DNA of 64,000 nt from an uncultured Alphaproteobacteria bacterium (GTDB lineage: Bacteria; Pseudomonadota; Alphaproteobacteria; Rhodobacterales; Rhodobacteraceae). Where the stretch lies: positions 25,103 to 89,102 of the forward strand of contig CACMAH010000006.1 of assembly GCA_902611605.1 (NCBI GenBank), given 5' to 3'. Every line of letters starts with the position of its first letter. The first letter of the stretch is position 1. The notes under the pieces were generated by a model, which saw only the letters and a program-made list of their open reading frames with translations, searched no databases and was not told the origin of the DNA. Shown here piece by piece: positions 27,131 to 36,924 of this stretch. Position numbers and translations under genes: made by a program.

Positions 27131-29941
27131 TCAATTGGCTTTATAAATTCTAGCAGCAGCATACTTGAATTCTGGTATTTTACCAAATGGATCTAAATGT
27201 GGATTAGTAAGTTTATTTGCCGGAGATTCTGTGAAACAAAAAGGAATAAAAAGCATTCCCTTACTCACATCTCTGTCTTCTCTCAAAAGAATTTCTATTA
27301 TACCTCTTTGTGTTTCTACTAAAACTTTTTCTCCTCTTTTCAAACCTAAATTTCTAATATCTTTAGGATTCATTGAAACAGTAGGGGTAGGTTCCTGGGC
27401 TTCTAACATAGCCGATCTTCTTGTCATAGCTCCCGTATGCCAGTGCTCTAGTAATCTTCCAGTTGTTAAAATAAAAGGATACTTTTTATTAGGTTTTTCG
27501 TCCGGTGGCATAAGATCCGCTGGAACAATCTTGGCTTTTCCACTAGAAGTTGGAAAACCTTCAGTGAACAAGATTTCGTTTCCAAAACTTGTTTCGTCAT
27601 CTACAGGATAACAAACTGCACCTTCTTTTTCTAATCTTTCCCAAGAGATATTATTTAAACTAGACATCGTAGATGCCATTTCTTTATAAACAGACGAAAC
27701 ATTTTTATAGTTCCAGTTAAGTCTACACCTATTTGCTAAATCAACTATAAGTTTCCAATCTTGTTCAGCATCACCTGGAGCTTTTCTAACTGGAAGTCCA
27801 ATTTGAACCTGTCGATTTGAGTTTGTATAAGTTCCTGCCTTTTCAGGCTGAGCAGAAGCTGGAAAGATAACGTCAGCAAACCAAGCTGTTTCTGTAAAGA
27901 ATATGTCTTGTACAACTAAATGCTGTAATTTCGATAAAGCTGTACGCGCGTGATTTTGATCTGGATCAGACATTGCAGGATTTTCTCCCATAACGTACAT
28001 TCCAAACATTTGACCACTGACAATACGATTCATAATTTCCACAACAGTCAATCCTTTTGAGGGATCTAAAGAACGACCCCATTTGTCTTCAAAAAAACTT
28101 CTTATATCAATGTCTTCAACAGACTGATAATTAGGATATACCATCGGAATTAAACCTGCATCAGATGCACCTTGAACATTATTTTGCCCTCTTAGTGGGT
28201 GTAATCCGGTACCAGGTCTTCCTACATGACCTGTTATCAAAGACAAGGCAATCAAACATCTTGAATTGTCTGTTCCATGGACATGCTGAGAAATACCCAT
28301 ACCCCAGAAAATTATTGAATTTTCTGAATTAGCATAAACTCTTGAAAATTCACGTACATAATCAGCTGGAACTCCAGAAATCTCTTCCATTGCTTCAGGT
28401 GAAAAGTCCTTTACTTTTTTTTCAAGAGCTTCAAATCCTTCAACATTTGCCTGGATGTATTGCTGATCATAAAGTTTTTCCTCAATAATTACATGTATCA
28501 TTGAATTTAATAGTGCAACATCGCAACCTGGTCTAAAAATTACTGGATGGGAAGCATGACGCATCAAATTTTGTTTTCTAGGGTCAAAGACTAGAAGTTT
28601 AGCACCGCGTTTAGCTGCTTGTTTAAGATAAGTAGCGGCTACAGGGTGATTTTGCTCTGGCCTTGCTCCTATGACCATTATACAGTCACTGTCATCTGCA
28701 GCAGTAAATGGAGCAGACACTGCACCACTTCCAATACCCTCCATTAAAGCTGCTACAGAGGACGCATGACATAACCTTGTACAATGATCAACATTATTTG
28801 TTCCAAAAGCTTGTCTTATAAATTTCTGAAATAAATATGCTTCTTCATTTGTACCTTTAGCAGAACCGAACCCACACAAAAAATTTCCACCATATGTATC
28901 TAATATTCTTAAAAAACCTTTTGCTGCGACATCTAAGGCTTCTTCCCATGAAGCTTCTCTAAAAGTTTTATGTATTTCATTAAAATTAAGATTAACTTCT
29001 GGATACTTTTTGGCAGATTCCAACCTTATAAGAGGTTTAGTTAATCTTTCCGGAGACATGACATAATCCATTCCAAAACGACCCTTAACGCAGAGCTTTC
29101 CACGATTAGCAGGCCCTTGTCTTCCATCTACTTTGACAATCTCATTTCCTTTTACACTTACTGAAGTTTGACATCCAACGCCACAAAATGGACAAACACT
29201 ATCGACTATTTTGTCTGGATAAATTTCTCTTTTAGTAGCATTCGAATTTAAAAGACTTTTTTCCATTAAAGCACCTGTTGGACATGCTTGCACACATTCA
29301 CCACATGCTACACATGAGCTTAGTCCCATAGGATCTTCTAAATCAAAAATAGGCTTTGATTCTTCGCCCCTACTACCCATTCCTATTACATCATTGACTT
29401 GTATTTCTTTACAAGCTCTCTCACATAAACCACAGGAAATGCATGCATCTAAATTTACCGCAATTGAAGGATGTGAAGCGTCATGAAAAATGCTATCAAC
29501 AGGAATTTCTTTTGAGGCACCAGGCCTAGCACTTGGAAAACGAGGGGTTTCTTCACCTAAAACTTTTCTGGTTTGATCCCAAAAATGCGAGTCCGGGTCA
29601 GGACTTTCTTCACGCTTTGGCATATCAGATTTTAAAAGTTCAAAAACTAACTTTCTATTTTTTTCAACTCTTGAATTAGAAGTAACTACTTTCATACCAG
29701 GAGTTGGTTTTCGCAAACATGAAGCAGCTAATGTCCTTTCGCCTTCTATCTCAACCATACAAGCTCTGCAATTTCCATCAGCACGATAACCAGGACTATC
29801 TTTCCAACATAAGTGTGGTATCTCGAGATCCATGCGCTTAGCTACTTGCCAAATTGTTTCATCTTTTGTAGCAGAAACAATCTCACCATTTAAACTAAAT
29901 TCTATTGTTTTTATAGTTGTTTCTTTATCGTCTAGTGCCAT
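27131..29941 (-). CDS. fdhA: NAD-dependent formate dehydrogenase, alpha subunit
   Basis: A protein of 936 residues. In order: an N-terminal [2Fe-2S] domain (LCWKDS then GNCRACMVE), bacterial ferredoxin clusters (CISCGLCERAC and CVACGECVQAC), an [4Fe-4S] CPFCGVGC, and the molybdopterin domain, with DHCTRLCHASSV giving a Cys (not Sec) molybdenum/tungsten ligand. It oxidises formate to CO2. The gene overlaps the diaphorase gene by 17 bases. This is the soluble FDH layout; the accessory FdhD and FdsD genes are not in the window. Confidence 0.95.
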   Translation of the reverse strand: MALDDKETTIKTIEFSLNGEIVSATKDETIWQVAKRMDLEIPHLCWKDSPGYRADGNCRACMVEIEGERTLAASCLRKPTPGMKVVTSNSRVEKNRKLVFELLKSDMPKREESPDPDSHFWDQTRKVLGEETPRFPSARPGASKEIPVDSIFHDASHPSIAVNLDACISCGLCERACKEIQVNDVIGMGSRGEESKPIFDLEDPMGLSSCVACGECVQACPTGALMEKSLLNSNATKREIYPDKIVDSVCPFCGVGCQTSVSVKGNEIVKVDGRQGPANRGKLCVKGRFGMDYVMSPERLTKPLIRLESAKKYPEVNLNFNEIHKTFREASWEEALDVAAKGFLRILDTYGGNFLCGFGSAKGTNEEAYLFQKFIRQAFGTNNVDHCTRLCHASSVAALMEGIGSGAVSAPFTAADDSDCIMVIGARPEQNHPVAATYLKQAAKRGAKLLVFDPRKQNLMRHASHPVIFRPGCDVALLNSMIHVIIEEKLYDQQYIQANVEGFEALEKKVKDFSPEAMEEISGVPADYVREFSRVYANSENSIIFWGMGISQHVHGTDNSRCLIALSLITGHVGRPGTGLHPLRGQNNVQGASDAGLIPMVYPNYQSVEDIDIRSFFEDKWGRSLDPSKGLTVVEIMNRIVSGQMFGMYVMGENPAMSDPDQNHARTALSKLQHLVVQDIFFTETAWFADVIFPASAQPEKAGTYTNSNRQVQIGLPVRKAPGDAEQDWKLIVDLANRCRLNWNYKNVSSVYKEMASTMSSLNNISWERLEKEGAVCYPVDDETSFGNEILFTEGFPTSSGKAKIVPADLMPPDEKPNKKYPFILTTGRLLEHWHTGAMTRRSAMLEAQEPTPTVSMNPKDIRNLGLKRGEKVLVETQRGIIEILLREDRDVSKGMLFIPFCFTESPANKLTNPHLDPFGKIPEFKYAAARIYKAN

Positions 29942-31616
29942 TTAATTCCTCTGGAAAATACTTTAACAAATGGTTCAAACAATTTGTAGCAGCTTGCCCT
30001 AAACCACAAATTGAACTATCACGCATTACCATCATTAAGTCTTCATAAAGTTCAACTTCTTTGTTACTTTTTGATAGTAATGATATTAATTTTTCTGTCC
30101 CATTTCTACATGGAGTACACTGTCCACAGCTTTCATGCTTAAAAAATTTAATTGTATTAATTACAGCATCTAAAACACTGTCTTGATCAGATAAAATGAC
30201 AACGGCATGAGATCCAACAAATCCTCCAAATGGTTCAAATACACCAAAATCCAAACCCATATCACACATTTTAGCAGGAAAAATACCTCCTGAAGCACCT
30301 CCAGGAAAAAATGCTTTTAACTTATGGCCCGGTATCATTCCATTACAATACTCATCTATTAGTTTTTTTACAGGTATACCTGCGGGTGCTACTTTGACTC
30401 CAGGATTTAAAACTCTTCCAGATACACTGTATGAGCGCAAACCCTTATGATTATTATTAAAACCTAAATTTGCAAACCAATCGGCTCCTTTTGATAGAAT
30501 GTCTGGGATCCAAAATAAAGTTTCAATATTATGATTTAAAGTAGGTTTTCCAAATAAACCTTTTTCAGCAATATATGGTGGTCTATGTCTAGGTAAACCT
30601 CTTTTTCCTTCAATAGATTCTATCATAGCACTTTCTTCACCACATATATATGCCCCTGCACCTCTTCTTATTTCAATTGGAATTAAACAGAAATTAGTTT
30701 TTTGTAACTTCTCAATTTCAGATTTAAGAATTTCTAAAACCGCAGGATACTCATCTCTCATATATAAATAAATTTTACTACAACCTACTAAAAGGGCGGC
30801 TATTTGCGCGCCCTCTAACATTTTATGTGGTTCGCTCTCTAACCAAAATCTATCTTTAAATGTACCAGGCTCTCCTTCATCTCCATTTACAGTCATATAC
30901 TTAGTACCATCATATGAATTGACAATTTGCCACTTTTTATCTGCTGGAAAACCTGCTCCACCTAATCCTCTCAACCCAGAATTTGATAAAATTGATATGG
31001 CAGTTTCTAAATTTAATTTATTATCTATTACATTTTTTAAACAGTTATAGCCTCCAGCATTTATGTAATCATTCAAATTTTGATATTCAGGGATTTCTGG
31101 AGTCAACTTTCCCTTTGAAAATTTCACTAATTTCAAAGGAGTGGCATTATCTACAGCTCTTTTACCGACTTGAGCTGCTGGCGCATTATCACAACGACCT
31201 ATACATGGAACTTTTTGTATTCTTATCTTATTTTTGTCTATTAGATCAGCGACATTTTTTATCAAATTTTTAGCTCCAGACATCTCGCAAGAGAGTCCAT
31301 CGCAAATTCTTATAGTTAATTCATGATTGATCGTTTCACCATCTTTTATTATATCAAAATGATGATAAAAAGAAGCAACTTCGAAAACTTCAGCTTGGCT
31401 GATTTTTAACAACTCAGATAGTGCTTTTAAATGCTTTTGGCTCAGGCAATTAAACTCGTCTTGTATTAGATGTAATGCCTCAATCAACTGACTGCGTTCA
31501 AGTGGTAAATCTCCCAAAACTTCTTTAACTTCTTTTTCAGAAATATCATCAGTTTGTCTACCCTTAGGAAGACTGGGATCTCTTTTTATGCCTTTGGTTA
31601 ATTTTGAGTTTAACAA
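29925..31616 (-). CDS. Formate dehydrogenase NAD-reducing subunit (FdsG-FdsB fusion)
   Basis: A protein of 563 residues fusing two diaphorase parts. Residues about 35-165 are NuoE/FdsG-like with a [2Fe-2S] site (CDGLSCEMSG and CIGRCDNAPA). From about 200 onward it is NuoF/FdsB-like with GLRGLGGAGFPADKKW for FMN, NGDEGEPGTFKDR for NADH, and ESCGQCTPCRNGT for [4Fe-4S]. It passes electrons from formate oxidation to NAD. The start is TTG behind a strong GGGGGG site 10 bases upstream. Together with the alpha subunit it forms the two-gene FDH operon. Confidence 0.92.
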   Translation of the reverse strand: MLNSKLTKGIKRDPSLPKGRQTDDISEKEVKEVLGDLPLERSQLIEALHLIQDEFNCLSQKHLKALSELLKISQAEVFEVASFYHHFDIIKDGETINHELTIRICDGLSCEMSGAKNLIKNVADLIDKNKIRIQKVPCIGRCDNAPAAQVGKRAVDNATPLKLVKFSKGKLTPEIPEYQNLNDYINAGGYNCLKNVIDNKLNLETAISILSNSGLRGLGGAGFPADKKWQIVNSYDGTKYMTVNGDEGEPGTFKDRFWLESEPHKMLEGAQIAALLVGCSKIYLYMRDEYPAVLEILKSEIEKLQKTNFCLIPIEIRRGAGAYICGEESAMIESIEGKRGLPRHRPPYIAEKGLFGKPTLNHNIETLFWIPDILSKGADWFANLGFNNNHKGLRSYSVSGRVLNPGVKVAPAGIPVKKLIDEYCNGMIPGHKLKAFFPGGASGGIFPAKMCDMGLDFGVFEPFGGFVGSHAVVILSDQDSVLDAVINTIKFFKHESCGQCTPCRNGTEKLISLLSKSNKEVELYEDLMMVMRDSSICGLGQAATNCLNHLLKYFPEELNGTRR

Positions 31617-31802
31617 AATTAATTATCCCCCCCTTATCTGTGATAATAATATAAGCATATTTGAAAATAAAGTGTATAAAAAAAAATCAATTATGTACCA
31701 AATTTTTACCAAATCTTTTTATTTATAGTAAAAAAAACAAAAATTAAATAATTATAAATTTTAAATTTATAAAAATAATTAAATCAAATAAAAATATACT
31801 GT

Positions 31803-31888
31803 TGGTGCCCGAGGAGAGACTCGAACTCTCACACCCGTAAAGGCGGCGGATTTTGAATCCGCTGCGTCTACCATTCCGCCACTCGGGC
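31803..31888 (-). tRNA. tRNA-Leu (CAA anticodon)
   Basis: An 86-base class II tRNA on the minus strand with encoded CCA (31803-31805) and a long variable arm (CCGCCTTTACGGGTG). The anticodon loop TTCAAAA gives CAA, which reads the TTG leucine codon. The acceptor stem pairs GCCCGAG with CTCGGGC. TTG is common here as a start codon, but that uses initiator tRNA. Confidence 0.97.
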
Positions 31889-31944
31889 TAATACCTATTG
31901 ACTTAAAAATGTGCTATAATCATAACAAGTTTCATAATTTAATT

Positions 31945-32175
31945 TCAAGTATTTATTCCTATTTTTGGTTTAGCGATACAAATATATCTAATTTTTATTC
32001 CAGGATCTAAGCCAATTTCACGATTGTTGGCAGGTGCAGAGTTCATGAACCTAGCAGCGTTAATACACTCATTTTTCGAAATAAAATCGACTCCTAAACT
32101 TGTAACAGAATGGGAAGTTTCAAATCCTATACCATTAAGCATAGAATAAAAATATAGACCCCATATTATCTTCAT
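31945..32175 (-). CDS. Small conserved-looking protein, unknown
   Basis: A protein of 76 residues starting MKIIWGLYFYSMLNGIGF, a weak hydrophobic N-terminus that could be a signal or anchor, then a short globular part with two cysteines (residues 37 and 67) in SKNECINAA and RYICIAK, which may form a disulfide. GGTGA lies 5 bases before the ATG. It is 56 bases from tRNA-Leu. I recognise no family; the composition suits a real gene, though not strongly. Confidence 0.5.
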   Translation of the reverse strand: MKIIWGLYFYSMLNGIGFETSHSVTSLGVDFISKNECINAARFMNSAPANNREIGLDPGIKIRYICIAKPKIGINT

Positions 32176-32297
32176 GATTCACCAACTATTTATCTAACAT
32201 ATAAATTAAAATGATATCTTTATAAAAATTGTAACTTAAAAGCTTTATATTATAAAATAAAAATATTAAATCATAATAATATATCTGGTTTTCAATT

Positions 32298-32879
32298 ATG
32301 ATTTTAAAAAATACAAAACTTCTTATCTTAAGTTTCTTACAATCTAAATATGCGATATATATTTTATGTTTACTATCTTTTAGTGAAGCAATTTTCTTTC
32401 CAATTCCTCCTGATTTATTGCTAATACCTTTAGCAATAATAAATTACAAAAAAGTCTTTTTACTTGCTTTTCTTACAACACTTTTTTCTGTTTTAGGTGG
32501 TTGCATTGGTTATCTAATTGGATACTTATTTTTTGACCAAATTGGTATCCAAATTTTAAATTGGTTAGATTTGATAAAGCAATTTTCAGTTTTTTCAAAT
32601 AACTATAACGATAATGGAATTCTAGCTGTCTTATTAGGTGGATTTTCACCTATTCCCTACAAGCTAATCGCAATTATTTCGGGAACAACATTTATGCCAT
32701 TTTATAATTTCCTTTGGGCTTCTATTGTTTCAAGAGGATTACGGTTTTTTTTATTAGCTGTATTAATTTATTTTTTTAGAAATACTGCTGAACAACTTAT
32801 TAGAAAATATTTTAATATATTTGTGATTGTTATTACAATAATATTCTTACTGTTAATTATAAGTTTTTATTTTATATGA
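32298..32879 (+). CDS. VTT-domain (YqaA/DedA-like) membrane protein
   Basis: A membrane protein of 193 residues. It has the VTT (SNARE-associated/DedA) core with IPPDLLLIPLAI in the first re-entrant region, GGCIGYLIGYLFF in the centre and a second GGFSPIPYKLIAIISG segment with the paired Pro and Lys. Such proteins act in lipid transport or membrane potential. Its stop overlaps the dsbB start by 4 bases, so the pair forms an operon. Confidence 0.85.
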   Translation: MILKNTKLLILSFLQSKYAIYILCLLSFSEAIFFPIPPDLLLIPLAIINYKKVFLLAFLTTLFSVLGGCIGYLIGYLFFDQIGIQILNWLDLIKQFSVFSNNYNDNGILAVLLGGFSPIPYKLIAIISGTTFMPFYNFLWASIVSRGLRFFLLAVLIYFFRNTAEQLIRKYFNIFVIVITIIFLLLIISFYFI

Positions 32880-33346
32880 GATCGGGTTATTTAATAAGTA
32901 TAATTTTTTTCTTTTCTGTTTTTTCATTATTGTTTGTTTTTATACTACAATATGAGTATGGAATACTTCCCTGCAAACTTTGTATTTGGCAGCGCTTACC
33001 TCATTTTTTAAATATGTTAATAGTTTTAAAAATCCTCTCCTCTGTATTTATTCCTAGTTATTTATTCCTTTTAGGACTACTAAATATGATAGTTGCATTT
33101 TTTTTGGCAGGATATCACTACGGATTAGAACAAAACTTATGGAATAATGTTTTTTCTTGTGGTGGAAACCTTGATATAAAAGATTTAAGCACAGAAGAAC
33201 TCTTAAAGAATTTAACTAATACACCCATAACCAATTGTGAACTAGAGGCCTGGAATTTTTTAAATCTATCGCTTTCAGGATGGAATATGGTCATAACTGT
33301 ATTAATGATCATAGGATGGTTTTACTTAATAAAATCAAGAAGATAA
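32876..33346 (+). CDS. dsbB: Disulfide bond formation protein DsbB
   Basis: A membrane protein of 156 residues with four helices. Cys33-x2-Cys36 (CKLCIWQR) is the quinone-facing pair and Cys95 and Cys121 form the second periplasmic pair, all at the expected loops. DsbB oxidises DsbA, using quinone, to drive disulfide formation. Several small secreted proteins in this window contain paired cysteines and could be its clients. It overlaps the VTT gene upstream by 4 bases. Confidence 0.92.
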   Translation: MRSGYLISIIFFFSVFSLLFVFILQYEYGILPCKLCIWQRLPHFLNMLIVLKILSSVFIPSYLFLLGLLNMIVAFFLAGYHYGLEQNLWNNVFSCGGNLDIKDLSTEELLKNLTNTPITNCELEAWNFLNLSLSGWNMVITVLMIIGWFYLIKSRR

Positions 33347-33348
33347 AT

Positions 33349-33924
33349 TTATGAAGCTAATTTTGCATCCCAATAAAGAAAATCAGTCCAACTATGGTGC
33401 AAATAATTAGGTGGAAATTTTCTTCCTTTATTTAATAATTCCTCGGTTGTCGGTCTAATGGGTTTTTTTAAAAGTTTAAGACTAGACTTACTTATGGTTT
33501 TTGAACCTTTTTTTAAATTACAATCACTACATGCTGCTACAACATTTTCCCAAGTAGTCTTTCCACCTTGAGCACGAGGTAATACATGGTCAAAGGTAAG
33601 TTCATCAATCGATCCACAATACTGACACTTGAATTCATCTCTCAAAAAAAGGTTAAATCTTGTAAAGGCATTTGATTTGATTGGTTTTATATATTCTTTC
33701 AAGACTACGACTGAAGGTATTTTAATTTTTATCGATGGAGAGTTAACGTAAGCATCATATTCTGCAACTACATTTATTCTATCCATAAATACACCTTTTA
33801 TTGTATCTTTCCAAGACCATATAGATAAGGGTAAGTAAGACAAAGGTCTATAATCAGCATTTAAAACAAGTGATGGATTTTTCCCAGCTGATTTAAAATA
33901 ATAACTATGAGAACCAGTAGACAT
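33349..33924 (-). CDS. HNH endonuclease family protein
   Basis: A protein of 191 residues. A zinc-supported HNH motif lies at 100-140: Cys100-x2-Cys103 (CQYC), His113 (FDHVLP), Asn127 and Cys132-x2-Cys135 (CSDC). The preceding 90 residues (NADYRPLSYLPLSIWSW) are a family-specific N-terminal segment common in proteobacterial genomes. Function, whether repair or other nicking, is not known. It stands alone and converges on dsbB with a 2-base gap. Confidence 0.85.
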   Translation of the reverse strand: MSTGSHSYYFKSAGKNPSLVLNADYRPLSYLPLSIWSWKDTIKGVFMDRINVVAEYDAYVNSPSIKIKIPSVVVLKEYIKPIKSNAFTRFNLFLRDEFKCQYCGSIDELTFDHVLPRAQGGKTTWENVVAACSDCNLKKGSKTISKSSLKLLKKPIRPTTEELLNKGRKFPPNYLHHSWTDFLYWDAKLAS

Positions 33925-34004
33925 AGGTATATGTTAATTTCTTAAAAATAAAATTAAAGTAAAATATTACTTCAAACAACAAAAAGATTGAAAAAATTAT
34001 CTAA

Positions 34005-34673
34005 TCAAGCTGATTTGATCATTTTCTTTAAGAATTTATTTGCCTCTAATAATCCATCTAAAGAAATTCCATGACCTAAGCCTTTTGAAAAATATTTTTG
34101 AACTTTAAAACCTAAACTTTTAAGGTTATTAAAAGCAATATTTGTCATTTCCATTGGAACAACTTGATCATTATCACCATGAATAAGTAAAATTGGAGTA
34201 CATAAATTTTCTTTTGGAATAATTTTTGATATATTAATTAAACCTCCTGAAAAACCAATTAGAGCACTAAATTTTTTTTCTCTTGAAAGTAATGTCTCTA
34301 AAATCATCATCGTCCCCTGAGAAAAACCAACCAATATAAAATCTTCTGTATTAACACCTGATACTTTTTCAATTTCGTCTATATAATCATTAATTAATCC
34401 AATTGAATTCGTAATTTCTTTTTCAGCATTTAAATCAAGGCTACCATCATTGTTTTGTTTAATAGGGAACCACTGGTAACCCAATCCACCCATTTCACAT
34501 TTTTCCGGTGCATTAGGGGAATAATAGACAGCATCAGGTAATGTATTAATAAATGAATCGGACAATGAAATTAAATCATTACCATCAGCCCCATAACCAT
34601 GAAAAAAAATTACAACCTTATTTGTTTTGCCTGTTATAGAGTTCTTTACAGGTCCCGATAAACTTTTGCTCAT
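34005..34673 (-). CDS. Phospholipase/carboxylesterase family alpha/beta hydrolase
   Basis: A protein of 222 residues. The oxyanion loop is FFHGYGADGND, the nucleophile elbow GFSQGTMM, the acid HGDNDQVV and the catalytic histidine GLGHGIS. This is the small carboxylesterase/thioesterase family (YpfH/YtpA/EstB-like); natural substrate unknown. It lies 1 base downstream of the glycosylase gene on the same strand. Confidence 0.87.
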   Translation of the reverse strand: MSKSLSGPVKNSITGKTNKVVIFFHGYGADGNDLISLSDSFINTLPDAVYYSPNAPEKCEMGGLGYQWFPIKQNNDGSLDLNAEKEITNSIGLINDYIDEIEKVSGVNTEDFILVGFSQGTMMILETLLSREKKFSALIGFSGGLINISKIIPKENLCTPILLIHGDNDQVVPMEMTNIAFNNLKSLGFKVQKYFSKGLGHGISLDGLLEANKFLKKMIKSA

Positions 34674-34674
34674 T

Positions 34675-35295
34675 TTATACCTTTTTCTTAATTTTATTGT
34701 AGTAGTCCCAAAGTAAATGTGCAGCTAATGATTTCCATGGGTCCCAGTTTTCAGCTATTTTAATCACTTCTTTTTCTGAAGGTCTTTCTTTTAAACCAAA
34801 AATTATTTTAATTGCCTCTTGTAAAGCTAAGTCTCCAGAAGGGAAAATATTTGCTTTTCCAAGAGAAAACAAACAGTAAATTTGGGCAGTCCACTTTCCT
34901 ATACCTTTTATTTGTGTAAGTCTATTTACAATTTCTTCAGAGGATTTTTTTGCTAAGTCACTATAATTTATATCTTCATTTGCCAAAGCTTTTACATAAA
35001 TACATTTTTGCCTGGATAGTCCACGAGATAAAAGGGTTTGTTCATTAGCAGCTAAAATATTAGTTCTGGATGTTAGATTACTGTCAATAAACTTATTCCA
35101 TATACTATTTGCAGCTGTAGTAGAAAGCTGCTGACTAATAATAATTTTTAATAGAGCTTCAAAACCTGAGCTTCTTTTTGGAAGAGGAAAATCATTTATT
35201 ATACTTATTAAGTTTGCAAGGCATTTTTCTTTTTTTGATAAATAGTTTAAACCTTGATTGACATCTTTTTGGGAATTTAGAGTATTTTCGATCAT
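34675..35295 (-). CDS. AlkA-like DNA-3-methyladenine glycosylase II
   Basis: A protein of 206 residues of the HhH-GPD superfamily. The helix-hairpin-helix is TQIKGIGKWTAQIY and the catalytic Asp lies in IFPSGDLALQ. The short size (no AlkA N-terminal domain) matches compact bacterial AlkA-like proteins. It removes alkylated bases to start base-excision repair. It sits between the esterase and cimA on the same strand. Confidence 0.88.
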   Translation of the reverse strand: MIENTLNSQKDVNQGLNYLSKKEKCLANLISIINDFPLPKRSSGFEALLKIIISQQLSTTAANSIWNKFIDSNLTSRTNILAANEQTLLSRGLSRQKCIYVKALANEDINYSDLAKKSSEEIVNRLTQIKGIGKWTAQIYCLFSLGKANIFPSGDLALQEAIKIIFGLKERPSEKEVIKIAENWDPWKSLAAHLLWDYYNKIKKKV

Positions 35296-35301
35296 AAAAA
35301 A

Positions 35302-36924
35302 CTATTTTACTGGTATTGCTTTTTCTTTTAATAACTTCCAATTTATGGAATCAATAATTGCATCATAACTTGCATCAATTATGTTTGCAGAAACACCGAT
35401 AGTTGACCACCTAACTCCATTTTTATCTTCACTATCTATTAATACTCTAGTTATTGCTTCAGTTCCTCCGTTCATAATTCGTACTTTAAAATCAACCAAC
35501 TTCATATCCTCTATAAATGATTGATATGGACCAAGATCTTTTCTAAGTGCAGCAGATAATGCATGAACAGGCCCCTGATCTTTTCCGTTAATATCTAAAC
35601 TTTCTGCAACAGAAACACGCTCTTGATCTCCCAAATTAATTGATACTACAGCTTCAGAGATTAATGAAAAATGACGCTCTAAATTTTCTCTTTTTTCCAT
35701 TGTAACCTTGTAACGATTAACAGAAAAAAAATGTGGCATTATGCCTAATTTCTTTCTTGCAAAAATTTCAAATGAAGCTCCAGCAACATCGAAAGAGTAA
35801 CCATAATCTTCTTTTTCTTTTATTTCTTCAAGAATTTTGTATAGACGATCATCATTTTTTTGAATTTCTACACCCGACTCATTTAAAATTTTTAGAAGGT
35901 TTGATTTACCAGCTTGATTTGAAACAGGTATTACTCTTACATTTCCAACATCGCTTGGATTGACATGCTCATAAGTTTTTGGATCTTTAATGATCGCACT
36001 AGCATGTAAGCCCGCTTTATGAGAAAATGCTGCAGCCCCGACATAAGGAGAAGCCTTATTAGGTACTCTATTCAATATTTCGTCCAATATTCTGGATAAC
36101 TTTGTAATATCTTTTAATTTCGTCTTATCTATATTTACATCAAACCTTTCATTAAAATGTTTTTTTAGAACAAGAGTCGGTATTATTGATACGAGATTAG
36201 CATTTCCACATCTTTCACCCAAACCATTAATTGTTCCCTGTATTTGTCTAACTCCAGCATCTATTGCTGCAAAAGAATTAGCAACTGCATTTTCAGTGTC
36301 ATTATGACAATGTATACCTAATTTGTTACCTGGGATTCCCATATTGATAATATTTTTGACAATCTCATAAATTTCCTTAGGTAATGTACCACCATTTGTA
36401 TCACATAAAACAATCCAATCAGCTTTTGACTGATAAGCAGCTAATAAACAGTCAAAAGAATATTTAGGATTGGACTTAAATCCATCAAAAAAATGTTCGG
36501 CATCAAAAATGGCTTCCTTACCTGAATTAACAAGATGTTTTATTGACTCTTCTATATTATTTAAATTGTCATCATTAGAAATACCAAGGACTTTTTGAAC
36601 ATGATAATCATTTGATTTCCCTACTAAACAAACAGATTTTGTATTTGAATTAACTACTGACGCTAGAATACTATCGTTATTGGCAGATATACCTATTCTT
36701 TTTGTCATTCCAAAAGCAGTAAAAATTGAATTAAACAATTTAGGTGGATTTTGAAAAAATTCAGTATCAGTTGGATTTGCTCCAGGCCATCCCCCTTCAA
36801 TATAATCTAAACCAAGATGATCTAAAGCTTTTACAATTCGGACCTTGTCTTCATACGAAAACTGAACTCCTTGAGTTTGCTGGCCATCCCTCAAGGTCGT
36901 GTCATATAAAAAAATTCGATCCAT
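35302..36924 (-). CDS. cimA: Citramalate synthase
   Basis: A protein of 540 residues. The N-terminal DTTLRDGQQTQGV and GIHCHNDTENAVAN mark the HMGL-like/isopropylmalate-synthase TIM barrel, and a LeuA dimer regulatory domain covers roughly the last 130 residues. The CimA-type subgroup makes citramalate from pyruvate and acetyl-CoA for isoleucine synthesis; some relatives act in other pathways. The ATG shares one base with the cysS stop (TGATG), so the two are coupled. Confidence 0.92.
   Translation of the reverse strand: MDRIFLYDTTLRDGQQTQGVQFSYEDKVRIVKALDHLGLDYIEGGWPGANPTDTEFFQNPPKLFNSIFTAFGMTKRIGISANNDSILASVVNSNTKSVCLVGKSNDYHVQKVLGISNDDNLNNIEESIKHLVNSGKEAIFDAEHFFDGFKSNPKYSFDCLLAAYQSKADWIVLCDTNGGTLPKEIYEIVKNIINMGIPGNKLGIHCHNDTENAVANSFAAIDAGVRQIQGTINGLGERCGNANLVSIIPTLVLKKHFNERFDVNIDKTKLKDITKLSRILDEILNRVPNKASPYVGAAAFSHKAGLHASAIIKDPKTYEHVNPSDVGNVRVIPVSNQAGKSNLLKILNESGVEIQKNDDRLYKILEEIKEKEDYGYSFDVAGASFEIFARKKLGIMPHFFSVNRYKVTMEKRENLERHFSLISEAVVSINLGDQERVSVAESLDINGKDQGPVHALSAALRKDLGPYQSFIEDMKLVDFKVRIMNGGTEAITRVLIDSEDKNGVRWSTIGVSANIIDASYDAIIDSINWKLLKEKAIPVK

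Noticed and set aside
28000..29941. Selenocysteine formate dehydrogenase
   Set aside because: The molybdenum-ligand position is an ordinary Cys in DHCTRLCH; no in-frame TGA is seen.
31752..31772. A perfect all-A/T palindrome downstream of tRNA-Leu
   Set aside because: In this AT-rich gap such palindromes arise easily; no T-run or other support, although it could end the tRNA transcript.
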